A stretch of 64,000 bases of DNA from Clostridiales bacterium. GTDB lineage: Bacteria; Bacillota_A; Clostridia; Oscillospirales; Oscillospiraceae. The stretch is from assembly GCA_004553625.1 (NCBI GenBank), contig SFKX01000005.1, forward strand, positions 1 to 64,000. The letters run 5' to 3'. The translations under genes were made by a program, and so were the position numbers. Below the pieces are notes generated by a model. The model ran no database searches. It was not told where the DNA came from and was given only the letters and a program-made list of their open reading frames with translations. This document shows, in pieces, positions 31,851 through 39,968 of the stretch (the first letter of the stretch is position 1; each line of letters begins with the position of its first letter).

Positions 31851-34030
31851 GCGTTATCTACGCTAACGAGGAGAACGGCTACGCCGTCATCCGTCTGGAT
31901 ACGCAGGATGGCGGGGTGACCACCGTGGTCGGCACCCTGCCCTCCGTCTGCGCGGGCGAGGAGCTGCACGCCTTCGGGGAGTGGATGACCCACCCGAACC
32001 ACGGCAGGCAGTTCAAGGCCGAATATGCTGAGCGCAGCCTGCCCAGGACTGCAGAGGCCATCTACGCCTACCTGGCCGGCCGCGCCGTCAAGGGAATAGG
32101 CCCCGCCACGGCCACGCTCATCGTGGACAGGTTCGGTGAAAAGACCCTGGACGTCCTCGAGAGCCAGCCCGAAAAGCTCGCGGAGATCCGCGGCATCAGC
32201 CTGGACAAGGCCAGGAGGATATCCGCAGACTTCCGCCGCCAGGCCGGGCTGAGGCGGCTCATGGAATTCCTCTGCGGCCACGGCCTGCGTCCGCTTCTGG
32301 CCGTCCGGCTCTACAAGTTCTACGGCGAGAACGCCATGGAGGTCCTGGGCGGGGACCCGTACATACTCGCCGCCCCGCATATAGGCGGCAGCTTCGCCGA
32401 GGCGGACCGCCTGGCTATAGATCTCGGCTGCGGCGTGGACGACCCGAACAGGGTCCGCGCCGCCGTGATCTTCGAGCTTCGGCACAACGCAGGGAACGGC
32501 CACTGCTTCATCCCCGCGGACAAGCTCGTGCCGGCCACCTCGCAGTTCATCGGCGCGGAGCCGGAGCTGGTCTCCGCCGCGATCGCCGAGCTGGCAGAGC
32601 GCGGCGTCATCACCAGGAGCCCGCTCGCCGGGCGGGACGCCTGCTACCTCGCAGAGCTCTATGAGGCCGAGACCTTCGTCGCGGAGCGGCTGCGCGCCAT
32701 GGCCTCCGAACCCGAAGCGGAGAACGAGCGGATAAGGCGGCTTGTGGAGCGCGTGGAGGCCGAAAGCGGCATCGTCTACGCCCCCCTGCAAAGGACCGCC
32801 CTGAGCCTCGCCGCCAGATGCCGTGTCATGGCCCTGACCGGCGGTCCCGGCACTGGCAAGACCACCTCCCTGCGCGGCATACTCAGCATGTACGACGCCA
32901 TGGGCATAGAGACCCTGCTCACCGCTCCCACCGGCCGCGCAGCCAAACGCATGTCCGAGCTCACCGGCCGCGAGGCCTCCACCCTCCACCGCCTGCTGGG
33001 CGCCGCCTTCTCCGGAGAGGGCGAGGAAACAGTGTTCGCCAGAGACGAGGACGACCCGTTGGACTGCGGCGCCGTGGTGCTCGACGAGTGCTCCATGGTT
33101 GACATAACTCTTATGCGTGCGCTCCTGGCCGCGCTGCCGGAGGACTGCCGGCTGATACTCGTCGGGGATGCGGACCAGCTGCCGAGCGTGGGGCCTGGGC
33201 GGGTGTTTTCGGACATACTGCGCTCCGGGGCTATACCGGCCGTGAGGCTGGACGAGATCTTCCGCCAGGCGGAGGGCAGCCGCATAGTCCGCTGCGCGCA
33301 CGAGATAAACCGGGGCGAGCACCCGGACTTCCGCGAGAACTCCGGCGACCTCTTCCTCCTGGGCCGCAGGGACGAGGCCAGGGCCGCGGACACGATAGTT
33401 GAGCTCTGCGCCCAGCGTCTGCCGAAGCGCATGGGTATGGCCCCGGAGGAGATACAGGTCCTGACCCCCACGAGAAAGGGCGAGCTCGGCTCCGTCTCGC
33501 TCAACCGGAGGCTGCAGGCGGCCCTCAACCCGCCTGCGAAGGGGAAGAACGAGAAAATTTTCGGTGAAGTCGCCTTCCGAGAGGGCGACAGAGTGATGCA
33601 AATCCGGAACAACTATGATATAATCTGGTACAGAAACGCTCTGCCCGGCCAGAAAGCCGAATCCGGCTTCGGGATATATAACGGAGACATCGGCTATATC
33701 CTGGGCATAGACGAGGAGAATGAGACCCTGACCGTGGATTTCGACGGGCGCATCGCGGCGCTGGGCTTCGAGCAGCTCATGCAGCTCGAACACGCCTGGG
33801 CCATGACGGTCCACAAGTCCCAGGGCAGCGAGTACCGGGCCGTAGTGCTTGCGCTGGCGCAGGCTGCGCCGAGGCTCCTCACCAGGGGCGTGCTCTATAC
33901 GGCGGTGACCAGAGCCCGGGAACTGCTCATAGCGGTGGGCGACGGGGAAACGGCTCACAGGATGATAGACAACCACGTTCAGTCAAGGCGGTACAGCGGC
34001 CTGAGACTCAGGCTCTGCTCTGACACATAG
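31805..34030 (+). CDS. recD2: RecD2-like ATP-dependent DNA helicase
   Basis: About 741 residues from the ATG at 31805 (GGATGGGGAAG upstream). An N-terminal OB-like/tandem HhH region (GRVISVIYANEENGYAVIRL; VKGIGPATATLIVDRFGEKTLDVLE) precedes a superfamily 1 helicase: Walker A GGPGTGKTT (about 352), Walker B VVLDECSMVD, motif III VGDADQLPSVGPG, motif IV region RLDEIFRQAEGS, and AMTVHKSQGSEY with YTAVTRARELLI near the end. RecD2 acts as a 5'-3' helicase outside RecBCD in bacteria using AddAB. It lies between a hypothetical protein and comF. Confidence 0.95.
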   Translation: MDEREEQNELSGRVISVIYANEENGYAVIRLDTQDGGVTTVVGTLPSVCAGEELHAFGEWMTHPNHGRQFKAEYAERSLPRTAEAIYAYLAGRAVKGIGPATATLIVDRFGEKTLDVLESQPEKLAEIRGISLDKARRISADFRRQAGLRRLMEFLCGHGLRPLLAVRLYKFYGENAMEVLGGDPYILAAPHIGGSFAEADRLAIDLGCGVDDPNRVRAAVIFELRHNAGNGHCFIPADKLVPATSQFIGAEPELVSAAIAELAERGVITRSPLAGRDACYLAELYEAETFVAERLRAMASEPEAENERIRRLVERVEAESGIVYAPLQRTALSLAARCRVMALTGGPGTGKTTSLRGILSMYDAMGIETLLTAPTGRAAKRMSELTGREASTLHRLLGAAFSGEGEETVFARDEDDPLDCGAVVLDECSMVDITLMRALLAALPEDCRLILVGDADQLPSVGPGRVFSDILRSGAIPAVRLDEIFRQAEGSRIVRCAHEINRGEHPDFRENSGDLFLLGRRDEARAADTIVELCAQRLPKRMGMAPEEIQVLTPTRKGELGSVSLNRRLQAALNPPAKGKNEKIFGEVAFREGDRVMQIRNNYDIIWYRNALPGQKAESGFGIYNGDIGYILGIDEENETLTVDFDGRIAALGFEQLMQLEHAWAMTVHKSQGSEYRAVVLALAQAAPRLLTRGVLYTAVTRARELLIAVGDGETAHRMIDNHVQSRRYSGLRLRLCSDT

Positions 34031-34049
34031 AGAAGGAGGCGTGATCGCC

Positions 34050-34703
34050 GTGGCGAAGTCTAGAAGCGGGATATTGGACATCATCTTTCCGCCGCGCTGC
34101 GCGTTCTGCCGCAAGCTGCTCAAGCGCGGCGAGAGCGGCATGTGCGCCCAGTGCGCGAAGGACCTGCCCTATACTCAGCCGGGGGACCGGGCCGGGACGG
34201 ACTTCGTCGAGGCCTGCGTGGCTCCGCTCAAGTATGAGGGCGCGGTGCGCGAGGCCCTGCACAGGTACAAGTTCCAGGGCGTGACGGCCTACGCCGGCGT
34301 TTTCGGCCGGCTGGTGGCCGAGTGCATCTCCGAACGGCTAAAGGGCGAGTACGAGCTCATCTCCTGGGTCCCGCTCTCCAGCCAGAGGCTGCGCGAGCGC
34401 GGCTACGACCAGGCCATGCTCATCGCAATGGCGGCCGCGCTGGAGCTGGGCGACGTGGCGGTCGAAACGCTCAGGAAGAAGAAGGACGTCGCTCCGCAGT
34501 CCGGCACGGGCGGCATCGAAAAGCGGCGCGCGAATATCTCCGGGGCCTACGAGGTCATAGACCCGGAGCTGGTAGAGGGCCGCAGGATACTGCTCATCGA
34601 CGATATCATCACCACCGGCGCCACGGTATCGGAGTGTGCCAGGACGTTGGGCCTCGCCGGAGCGGAGAGCGTGGTCTGCGCCTCGGTGGCAAGAGTGGAA
34701 TAA
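34050..34703 (+). CDS. comF: ComF family phosphoribosyltransferase-like protein
   Basis: A 217-residue protein. The N-terminus has a Cys-rich zinc site (PPRCAFCRK...GMCAQCAK, residues about 11-38). The C-terminal PRTase fold contains VPLSSQRLRERGYDQA (about 108) and the PRPP-type loop ILLIDDIITTGATV (about 186). ComF assists DNA uptake in competent bacteria. The GTG at 34050 is preferred, since GGAGG is 10 bases upstream, over an earlier GTG at 34041 that would abut it. No other competence genes are nearby. Confidence 0.92.
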   Translation: MAKSRSGILDIIFPPRCAFCRKLLKRGESGMCAQCAKDLPYTQPGDRAGTDFVEACVAPLKYEGAVREALHRYKFQGVTAYAGVFGRLVAECISERLKGEYELISWVPLSSQRLRERGYDQAMLIAMAAALELGDVAVETLRKKKDVAPQSGTGGIEKRRANISGAYEVIDPELVEGRRILLIDDIITTGATVSECARTLGLAGAESVVCASVARVE

Positions 34704-34755
34704 TATGGCCGCAAGCGGTCTATGATTACGGTAAGACTGGAAAGGTGCGTAAGCT

Positions 34756-35787
34756 ATGCTGATATTTGAACGGGATATAGCGCTGGATATGGGTACAACG
34801 GGCGTGCTGCTCTATTCTAGGGGCAAGGGCGTGCAGATAAGGGAACCGACCATCGTCGCGGTGGACAAGTTCTCCGGCAAGCTCCTCAAGGTCGGGCATG
34901 ACGCGCAGAAGATGCTTGGCAGGACCCCCGCCAGCATCGTGCCGATACAGCCCATCATGGACGGCGTCATCTCGGACTACGACATGACAGTGGCCATGCT
35001 AAAGGAGCTCATCGGCAGGGTGACGAGCTTCAGCCTGTTCAAGCCCAGGGTCCTGGTCTGCGTCCCCGGCAGCATCACCGGCGTCGAGGAGCGCGCCGTC
35101 ATAGACGCCGTGGTCGAGGCCGGCGCCAGGAAGGTCTACCTCGTCGAGAGCGCCGTCGCCACGGCCTATGGCGCGGGCATAGACGTCTCCAAGCCGGACG
35201 GTCACCTCATCATAGACATCGGCGGCGGCACGACGGAGACGGCCGTCGTCTCCCTCGGCGGCGTGGCCGAGTGCGAGTCCATAAAGGTCGCCGGCGGCAG
35301 CTTCGACGACGCCATCATCCGCTACGTCCGCAGGCGCTACAACGTCCTCATCGGCGCAAAGACCGCCGAGGAGGTAAAGATAAACATAGGCTGCGTCGTG
35401 CCAAAGCCTGAGGTCGGCATCGAGGAAGTCAAGGGCCGCGACCTCGTCACCGGCCTGCCCAAGATGGTCAAGCTCAGCTCCACGGAGCTGGCCGAGGTCC
35501 TCATGGAACCCGCCAGGGAGATACTCGAGAGCATCCACTACGTCCTCGAGCGCACCCCGCCGGAGCTCGTGGCGGATATCTCCCAGAACGGCATAGTCAT
35601 GTCCGGCGGCGGCAGCCTCATCTACGGCATCGACATGCTCGTCGAGCACGACACCAAGCTGCGCACTGTCGTCGTGGACGACCCCATCTCCTGCGCGGCC
35701 TACGGCGCAGGCAAGATGCTCCTGCGCCTCAACGAACTGCCCGAGGGCATGGTCAACTTCGCCCGCAAGCGCCAGCTCCAGAACTGA
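34756..35787 (+). CDS. mreB: MreB/Mbl-type cell-shape actin homologue
   Basis: A 343-residue bacterial actin that organises the elongation machinery. Actin-fold motifs are visible: DIALDMGTTGVLLYSRGKG (phosphate 1), CVPGSITGVEERAV, VESAVATAYGAGI, LIIDIGGGTTETAVVSLGG (phosphate 2) and GIVMSGGGSLIYGIDM (adenosine). The gene stands apart from mreC/mreD and minCD, so it may be an Mbl- or MreBH-like paralogue. It is the last gene of the uvrA-recD2-comF run and is followed by a strong terminator. Confidence 0.93.
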   Translation: MLIFERDIALDMGTTGVLLYSRGKGVQIREPTIVAVDKFSGKLLKVGHDAQKMLGRTPASIVPIQPIMDGVISDYDMTVAMLKELIGRVTSFSLFKPRVLVCVPGSITGVEERAVIDAVVEAGARKVYLVESAVATAYGAGIDVSKPDGHLIIDIGGGTTETAVVSLGGVAECESIKVAGGSFDDAIIRYVRRRYNVLIGAKTAEEVKINIGCVVPKPEVGIEEVKGRDLVTGLPKMVKLSSTELAEVLMEPAREILESIHYVLERTPPELVADISQNGIVMSGGGSLIYGIDMLVEHDTKLRTVVVDDPISCAAYGAGKMLLRLNELPEGMVNFARKRQLQN

Positions 35788-35802
35788 ATACACAGCAAAA
35801 AG

Positions 35803-35838
35803 GACCGGCAGGCCAAATGGCCCGCCGGTCTATTTTTT
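35803..35838. terminator. Bidirectional terminator after mreB
   Basis: GACCGGCAGGCC/GGCCCGCCGGTC with loop AAAT (one mismatch), followed by TATTTTTTA on plus. A TTATCCACA 9-mer follows at its right edge. It separates mreB from the convergent spermidine-synthase-like gene. Confidence 0.9.
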
Positions 35839-35851
35839 ATCCACATTATTT

Positions 35852-37441
35852 TCAGCCCAGGAGACTCATTATGCCGTTTTCGCGTATCTGCACCCGCAGC
35901 GACTCCAGCTCAGAGGAGATCATCTCGTCCAGGACGCGCATGCCCAAGAGCTCCACAGGCGCGCGGTCGTCCGTGAGGATGTGCTCTCCGCCCTCCACGG
36001 GCTGGAGCTGCTCCTGCACCCGCGGCATGATGCCGGAGAGCGGGTCGTCCTCAGCCAGCGCCGCTGTCCTCTCCTCCAGCCGGGCGAAGCCGTCCTCGTC
36101 CGCCGTGGCGAAGAGCTCGAGGTTGGTCCCGCCCGAGACCCGCACTGTAGCGCAGTACGGGAACACCGAGGCTATCGTGTCAAGCAGGTACTCGTTGATC
36201 GAGCCCTCCGACTCTGAGCGCATGCTCATGTTCACCACCATTACACCGCCGGGCTTCAGGTGCTCACGCACCTCGGTGAAGAACTCCACGCTGGACATCT
36301 GGAAGGGTATCGTGATGTCCTGGTAGGCGTCCACCATGATGACGTCGTACATGCCGGACTCCGTCAGATAGGCCCGCCCGTCCCCGACGACCGCCTCGAC
36401 CTCCTCGGGAAGGCCGAAGTATTCGCGAGAGAGGGCAACGATCTTCTCGTCTATCTCCACGCCCGTGACCGAGCAGCCGGGGAAGTAGCGGAGGCACTGG
36501 CTGGCAAAGGTACCCGTGCCGAGGCCGAGGATGAGGACGTCCTCGCAGTTTTCCGCCATGAGCGGCGCGGCGAGTGCGTAATCGTAGTACATGCCCGTGA
36601 GCCCGCCGCCCTTCATCATGATGCTCTGGACGCCGAAGGCCACATTAGTCGAGAGTATGACGCTCTCCTCCGTCTCCTTGACCTGCAGGTAGTTGTAGAT
36701 GGACTCGTCCTCAACCGTCAGGTCCTTCTCCCAGAAGGCAAAGCTGTAGTTGAATGGCAGGAACATAAGCGCCGTTATGACCAGGGCTATGACCGCGCTG
36801 CGCGCCACCCACTTGCGCCGCGTTATGAAAAAGCCCAGGCTGATGACCGCGAGGATGGCCGCGAAGATGAGGAAGGTCCTGGCCGTCCCCACAGCGGGGA
36901 TGGTGACGAAGGTGGGCAGGAAGGTTCCGATAATACTGCCGATGGTGCCGAGCGCCTCCAGCTCGCCCACGGTTCGGCCGTTGTCGTCCAGGCTCTCGGT
37001 TGCGTATTTCATGAGCGAGGGCGTCACCGTGCCGAGCAGCATGAGCGGGAACACGAAGAGCGCAAAGCAGCTGGCCAGCGAGGCCCAGACCAGGAAGTTA
37101 TGCTTCACGAAAAGCGCCAGCAGTCCGGATACTCCGGCGATGACGTACCTGCCCGCAAAGGGTATGGCCGCCGTCCAGACGGCGGTCAGCAAGAGCCGCC
37201 TGTAGAGGCGCACTGGGTCCGGATTCTTGTCCGCGGCGCGTCCGCCCCAGACGTTGCCTATGGCCATGGCTATCATGATCGTGCCGATTATCACCGTCCA
37301 AACGATCTGTGAGGACGAGAAATAGGGCGCGAGCAGGCGGCTCGCCCCCAGCTCTATCGCCATGACCGACATACCGGAAAAGAAGGCGGTAGCGTAGAGG
37401 AACAGTTTTCTGCCCAGCACGGGCGACTGTTTGGCTTCCAT
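35852..37441 (-). CDS. Membrane-fused spermidine synthase-like protein
   Basis: A 529-residue protein. Residues about 10-250 contain seven hydrophobic helices. Residues about 270-500 are a spermidine-synthase/SAM-dependent aminopropyltransferase fold with VLILGLGTGTFASQCL (SAM loop), VTGVEIDEKIV, VVGDGRAYL and YDVIMVDAYQD. The expected Asp residues of the polyamine site are partly present, but soluble SpeE partners (speD, speA) are absent, so the reaction is unproven. The ATG at 37441 is chosen because GGAGG lies 8 bases upstream; that site is buried in a hairpin (37452-37491). Confidence 0.85.
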   Translation of the reverse strand: MEAKQSPVLGRKLFLYATAFFSGMSVMAIELGASRLLAPYFSSSQIVWTVIIGTIMIAMAIGNVWGGRAADKNPDPVRLYRRLLLTAVWTAAIPFAGRYVIAGVSGLLALFVKHNFLVWASLASCFALFVFPLMLLGTVTPSLMKYATESLDDNGRTVGELEALGTIGSIIGTFLPTFVTIPAVGTARTFLIFAAILAVISLGFFITRRKWVARSAVIALVITALMFLPFNYSFAFWEKDLTVEDESIYNYLQVKETEESVILSTNVAFGVQSIMMKGGGLTGMYYDYALAAPLMAENCEDVLILGLGTGTFASQCLRYFPGCSVTGVEIDEKIVALSREYFGLPEEVEAVVGDGRAYLTESGMYDVIMVDAYQDITIPFQMSSVEFFTEVREHLKPGGVMVVNMSMRSESEGSINEYLLDTIASVFPYCATVRVSGGTNLELFATADEDGFARLEERTAALAEDDPLSGIMPRVQEQLQPVEGGEHILTDDRAPVELLGMRVLDEMISSELESLRVQIRENGIMSLLG

Positions 37442-37491
37442 AAAAAAGCACCTCCGGCTTTGGTATACGCTCAATGATACCACAGCCGGAG
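37442..37491 (-). terminator. Terminator-like hairpin containing the next gene's ribosome site
   Basis: A 15-bp stem with a single mismatch, CTCCGGCTGTGGTAT/ATACCAAAGCCGGAG on the minus strand (37477-37491 with 37452-37466), with a 10-base loop, followed by GTGCTTTTTT. It should terminate the zinc transporter transcript. Its 3' arm contains part of the GGAGG ribosome site of the spermidine-synthase-like gene, so it may also block that gene's translation. Confidence 0.8.
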
Positions 37492-37509
37492 TGAAATTGA
37501 TACTGGTTT

Positions 37510-38310
37510 TTAACCGAGCGCCACGTCCAGCACCATCATGACGGAAAAGCCGATGAGCGTGAAGATGGCCATGACGTCCTTGCGCTTATTCGTCTGGCTC
37601 TCCGGGATGAGTTCTTCGACCACGACATAGATCATCGCCCCGGCGGCAAAGGCCAGCATATAGGGAAGTAGCAGCCGGACCTTCAGGACCAGCAGTGCGC
37701 CCAGCACCCCGGCTATTGGTTCCACTATGCCGCTGGCCTGGCCGAAGAAAAAGGCTTTGCCCCGGCTCATGCCCTCGCGCCTGAGCGGCACGCTGACCGC
37801 CGTGCCTTCGGGCAGGTTCTGTATGCCGATTCCCAGGGCCAGGAGGCAGGCGGCTGCAGGCGTCGCCCCGTCGAGTCCGTAGGCCAGTGAGCCGAAGGCC
37901 ACGCCCACGGAAAGGCCCTCCGGTATGTTGTGCAGCGTGATGCTGGACATTAGCATGAGTGCCCTTCTCCGGCTCGAGCCGCCCTCCCTGCCGCTCTTGA
38001 GCTCCATGCGCTCCCACAGCCTGTCGCCCAAAAAGAGCAGCGCACCGCCGCCTAGAAAGCCCAGCAGTGAAGTCAGCCACACGTTCATCTCCAGGCTCTC
38101 CGCCAGCTCCATCGCCGGAGACAGCAGGCTCCAGAAGGACGCCGCCGTCATGACCCCTGCCGCAAAGCCGAGCATGGCGTCCAGCGCGTTCTTGTTCATC
38201 GTCCGGAAGAAAAAGACCAACCCCGCGCCCAGAGCCGTGACCCCCCAGGTGAAGAGCGTAGCCAACAGCGCCTGGACCGTGTGCGGCAGGTCCAGAAACC
38301 AATCGAACAT
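37510..38310 (-). CDS. ZIP family metal transporter
   Basis: A 266-residue transporter with eight helices. The ZIP metal-site motifs are clear: HNIPEGLSVGVAFG (about 140-153) in helix IV and GIQNLPEGTAVSVPL in helix V, with EPIAGVLGA later. A soluble loop (about 95-130, KSGREGGSSRRRA) separates the halves. It is most like the ZupT/GufA group for zinc, iron or manganese import. The ATG at 38310 follows GGGGGTTATC; open frame upstream of it runs through the coaX terminator and is not coding. Confidence 0.92.
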   Translation of the reverse strand: MFDWFLDLPHTVQALLATLFTWGVTALGAGLVFFFRTMNKNALDAMLGFAAGVMTAASFWSLLSPAMELAESLEMNVWLTSLLGFLGGGALLFLGDRLWERMELKSGREGGSSRRRALMLMSSITLHNIPEGLSVGVAFGSLAYGLDGATPAAACLLALGIGIQNLPEGTAVSVPLRREGMSRGKAFFFGQASGIVEPIAGVLGALLVLKVRLLLPYMLAFAAGAMIYVVVEELIPESQTNKRKDVMAIFTLIGFSVMMVLDVALG

Positions 38311-38330
38311 TTGATAACCCCCAGTTGCAG

Positions 38331-38371
38331 AAAAAGAGGCGGCAGGCTTAGTTTGCCTGTCGCCCCTTTTG
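38331..38371 (-). terminator. Terminator after coaX
   Basis: Minus-strand hairpin GGCGACAGGC/GCCTGCCGCC (one mismatch, 7-base loop) followed by TCTTTTTCTG. Confidence 0.8.
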
Positions 38372-38390
38372 CATCTTATGCCGGGGTATC

Positions 38391-39179
38391 CTATTTCGCC
38401 TCTCTGCGCCTCTCGCGCCGGTTCCTCTGCCAGATGAGGGACAGGCCGCGCAGGAGCATGTAGTCGTCTATCTCTATCTCGTGGCGGCAATAGGGTATGA
38501 TGTGCTGTGCAAGCCCGCCCGTAGCGACCACGGCGGCCTTTCCGCCTAGCTCGGCCTCCATGCGGTCTATCATGCCGTCTATGGCGCTGGCTGCGCCGAA
38601 CACCGCGCCGGACTTCATGCACTCGATGGTGCCGGAGCCTATGCAGCGCCGCGGCGCCTCGAGCGAGACGCGCGGCAGGAGCGAGGCCGTCCCAGAGAGC
38701 GCCTCCAGGGACACCGCCGCTCCGGGCATTATCGCTCCGCCCAGGAGCCGTGCGTTCGGCCCGATGACGCTTATCGTAGTTGCAGTACCCATGTCGATGA
38801 CGATGACGGGCGGCTCGCGCATGTCCAGCGCCGCGACCGCGCCCGCGACGAGGTCCGCACCCATCTGGGAGGGGTCGTCTATGCCGATGTTGAGCCCTGT
38901 CTTTACCCCCGCTCCGACCACCAGGGCCTCATGGCCCGTGACCAGCCGGACGGCGGCACGCAGGACCTCCGTGAGCGGCGGGACGACGGACGCTATCGCC
39001 GCGCCCTCAAAGCTGCCGAGCTCTATCCCGCGCAGCTTCAGCACCCGCTCCATGAGGACGGCGTATTCGTCCTCAGTGCGGCTGCGGCTGGTGCCGAGCC
39101 GGGCGAGGCTGAGTATCTCTCGGCCCTCCACACAGCCCAGCGTAACGGCTGTATTTCCCGCGTCCACCGCAAGGATCAT
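38391..39179 (-). CDS. coaX: Type III pantothenate kinase
   Basis: A 262-residue ASKHA-fold kinase that phosphorylates pantothenate, the first step to coenzyme A. The phosphate motif ILAVDAGNTAVTLG is at the N-terminus, followed by ASVVPPLTEVL, GADLVAGAVAA, VIVIDMGTATTISVI (second phosphate motif) and GAIMPGAAVSLEAL. The final segment YCRHEIEIDDYMLLRGLSLIW is typical. It begins one base after the stop of the ECF S component, implying a shared transcript for pantothenate uptake and activation. Confidence 0.95.
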   Translation of the reverse strand: MILAVDAGNTAVTLGCVEGREILSLARLGTSRSRTEDEYAVLMERVLKLRGIELGSFEGAAIASVVPPLTEVLRAAVRLVTGHEALVVGAGVKTGLNIGIDDPSQMGADLVAGAVAALDMREPPVIVIDMGTATTISVIGPNARLLGGAIMPGAAVSLEALSGTASLLPRVSLEAPRRCIGSGTIECMKSGAVFGAASAIDGMIDRMEAELGGKAAVVATGGLAQHIIPYCRHEIEIDDYMLLRGLSLIWQRNRRERRREAK

Positions 39180-39180
39180 G

Positions 39181-39798
39181 TCAGACTACTCCCTTCTTGC
39201 GCAGGCGGATGATCCGCTCGATGATGGGCGAGAGCACGAGGTTTATGCCCATCTCGATTAGGAAGTTCACGCCGACGAGGACGAGGATGATGTAGAGCAG
39301 GGGGTTGGCCTCGTTTCCGGTGGAGCTGACCCAACCCATCATCCACTCGTTGAAGGTGTCGTTGAAGAAGGCGAAGAGGCCGGCGCAGAAGATGCCGGTG
39401 TTCACGATGGGGCTGACGACGGCGGCGCAGACGACGCCCGCGGTGGGGGCCTTCTTCTCCAGCGCCTTATAGACCAGCGCCGCAACCCAGCCGGCGGCTG
39501 CACCCTTCACAATGCAGAGCAGCGCGGTCATGAAGGGGTTCAGGTTCCAGAGCAGGCCGCCGGTGGCGTCCGCGTTGGTGATGCAGGCGATGAGCACCAC
39601 TACGCCGAACACGAAGCCGAGCCAGGCGCCCGCCTTGGGGCCGTAGAGCGCCGCGCCGACCACGATGGGTACCAGCGTCAGCGTCACGGGGAAGGTGCCT
39701 ATCTTCACAAACGTGGCGACAAGCTGCAAAACGATGACCAGAGCCGTGAATATGGACAATCCCACAAGGCGTCTGGTCTTTTCAGTGCTGTTTGACAT
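39181..39798 (-). CDS. ECF transporter S component, probably for pantothenate
   Basis: A 205-residue membrane protein with about six helices, starting with the S-component pattern RRLVGLSIFTALVIVLQL. GTFPVTLTLVPIVVGAALYGPKAGAWLGFVFG follows, then a conserved NPFMTALLCIVKGAAAGWVAALVYKAL. S components bind the vitamin and use a shared EcfAAT module encoded elsewhere. Pantothenate is inferred only from its placement one base upstream of coaX. The ATG at 39798 has GGAGG 8 bases upstream; a TTG two codons earlier is unlikely. Confidence 0.88.
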   Translation of the reverse strand: MSNSTEKTRRLVGLSIFTALVIVLQLVATFVKIGTFPVTLTLVPIVVGAALYGPKAGAWLGFVFGVVVLIACITNADATGGLLWNLNPFMTALLCIVKGAAAGWVAALVYKALEKKAPTAGVVCAAVVSPIVNTGIFCAGLFAFFNDTFNEWMMGWVSSTGNEANPLLYIILVLVGVNFLIEMGINLVLSPIIERIIRLRKKGVV

Positions 39799-39914
39799 AT
39801 TCAATTACCTCCTGCTGCTGTTCCGGTTCCAGCCCGGATATAGCGCAAGGCTCATTATACAGCAAGTTCACAAAAAAGCAAGATACATATCTTCCAGTTC
39901 TGTCTTTTTTGCTC

Positions 39915-39955
39915 ATAAAAATGCCGGACCTGTCCGAAAAACGGCAGGTCCGGCA
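39915..39955 (-). terminator. Terminator after nadE
   Basis: Minus-strand hairpin TGCCGGACCTG/CAGGTCCGGCA with additional CCG/CGG pairing, followed by TTTTTATGAG. It ends the glyS-ltaS-nadE transcript. Confidence 0.9.
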
Positions 39956-39968
39956 GAGAAAATGAATT

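Noticed and set aside
31835..33976. 713-codon open frame opposite recD2
   Set aside because: Antisense to a gene with complete helicase motifs; no start signal or domain of its own.
35836..35846. Single TTATCCACA DnaA-box-like 9-mer
   Set aside because: One isolated copy in a terminator tail; no cluster or A/T-rich unwinding region, so it is not evidence of an origin.
37510..38622. Longer 370-residue version of the ZIP transporter
   Set aside because: The extra N-terminus would run through the coaX terminator and part of coaX; the ATG at 38310 begins directly at the first helix and has a ribosome site.
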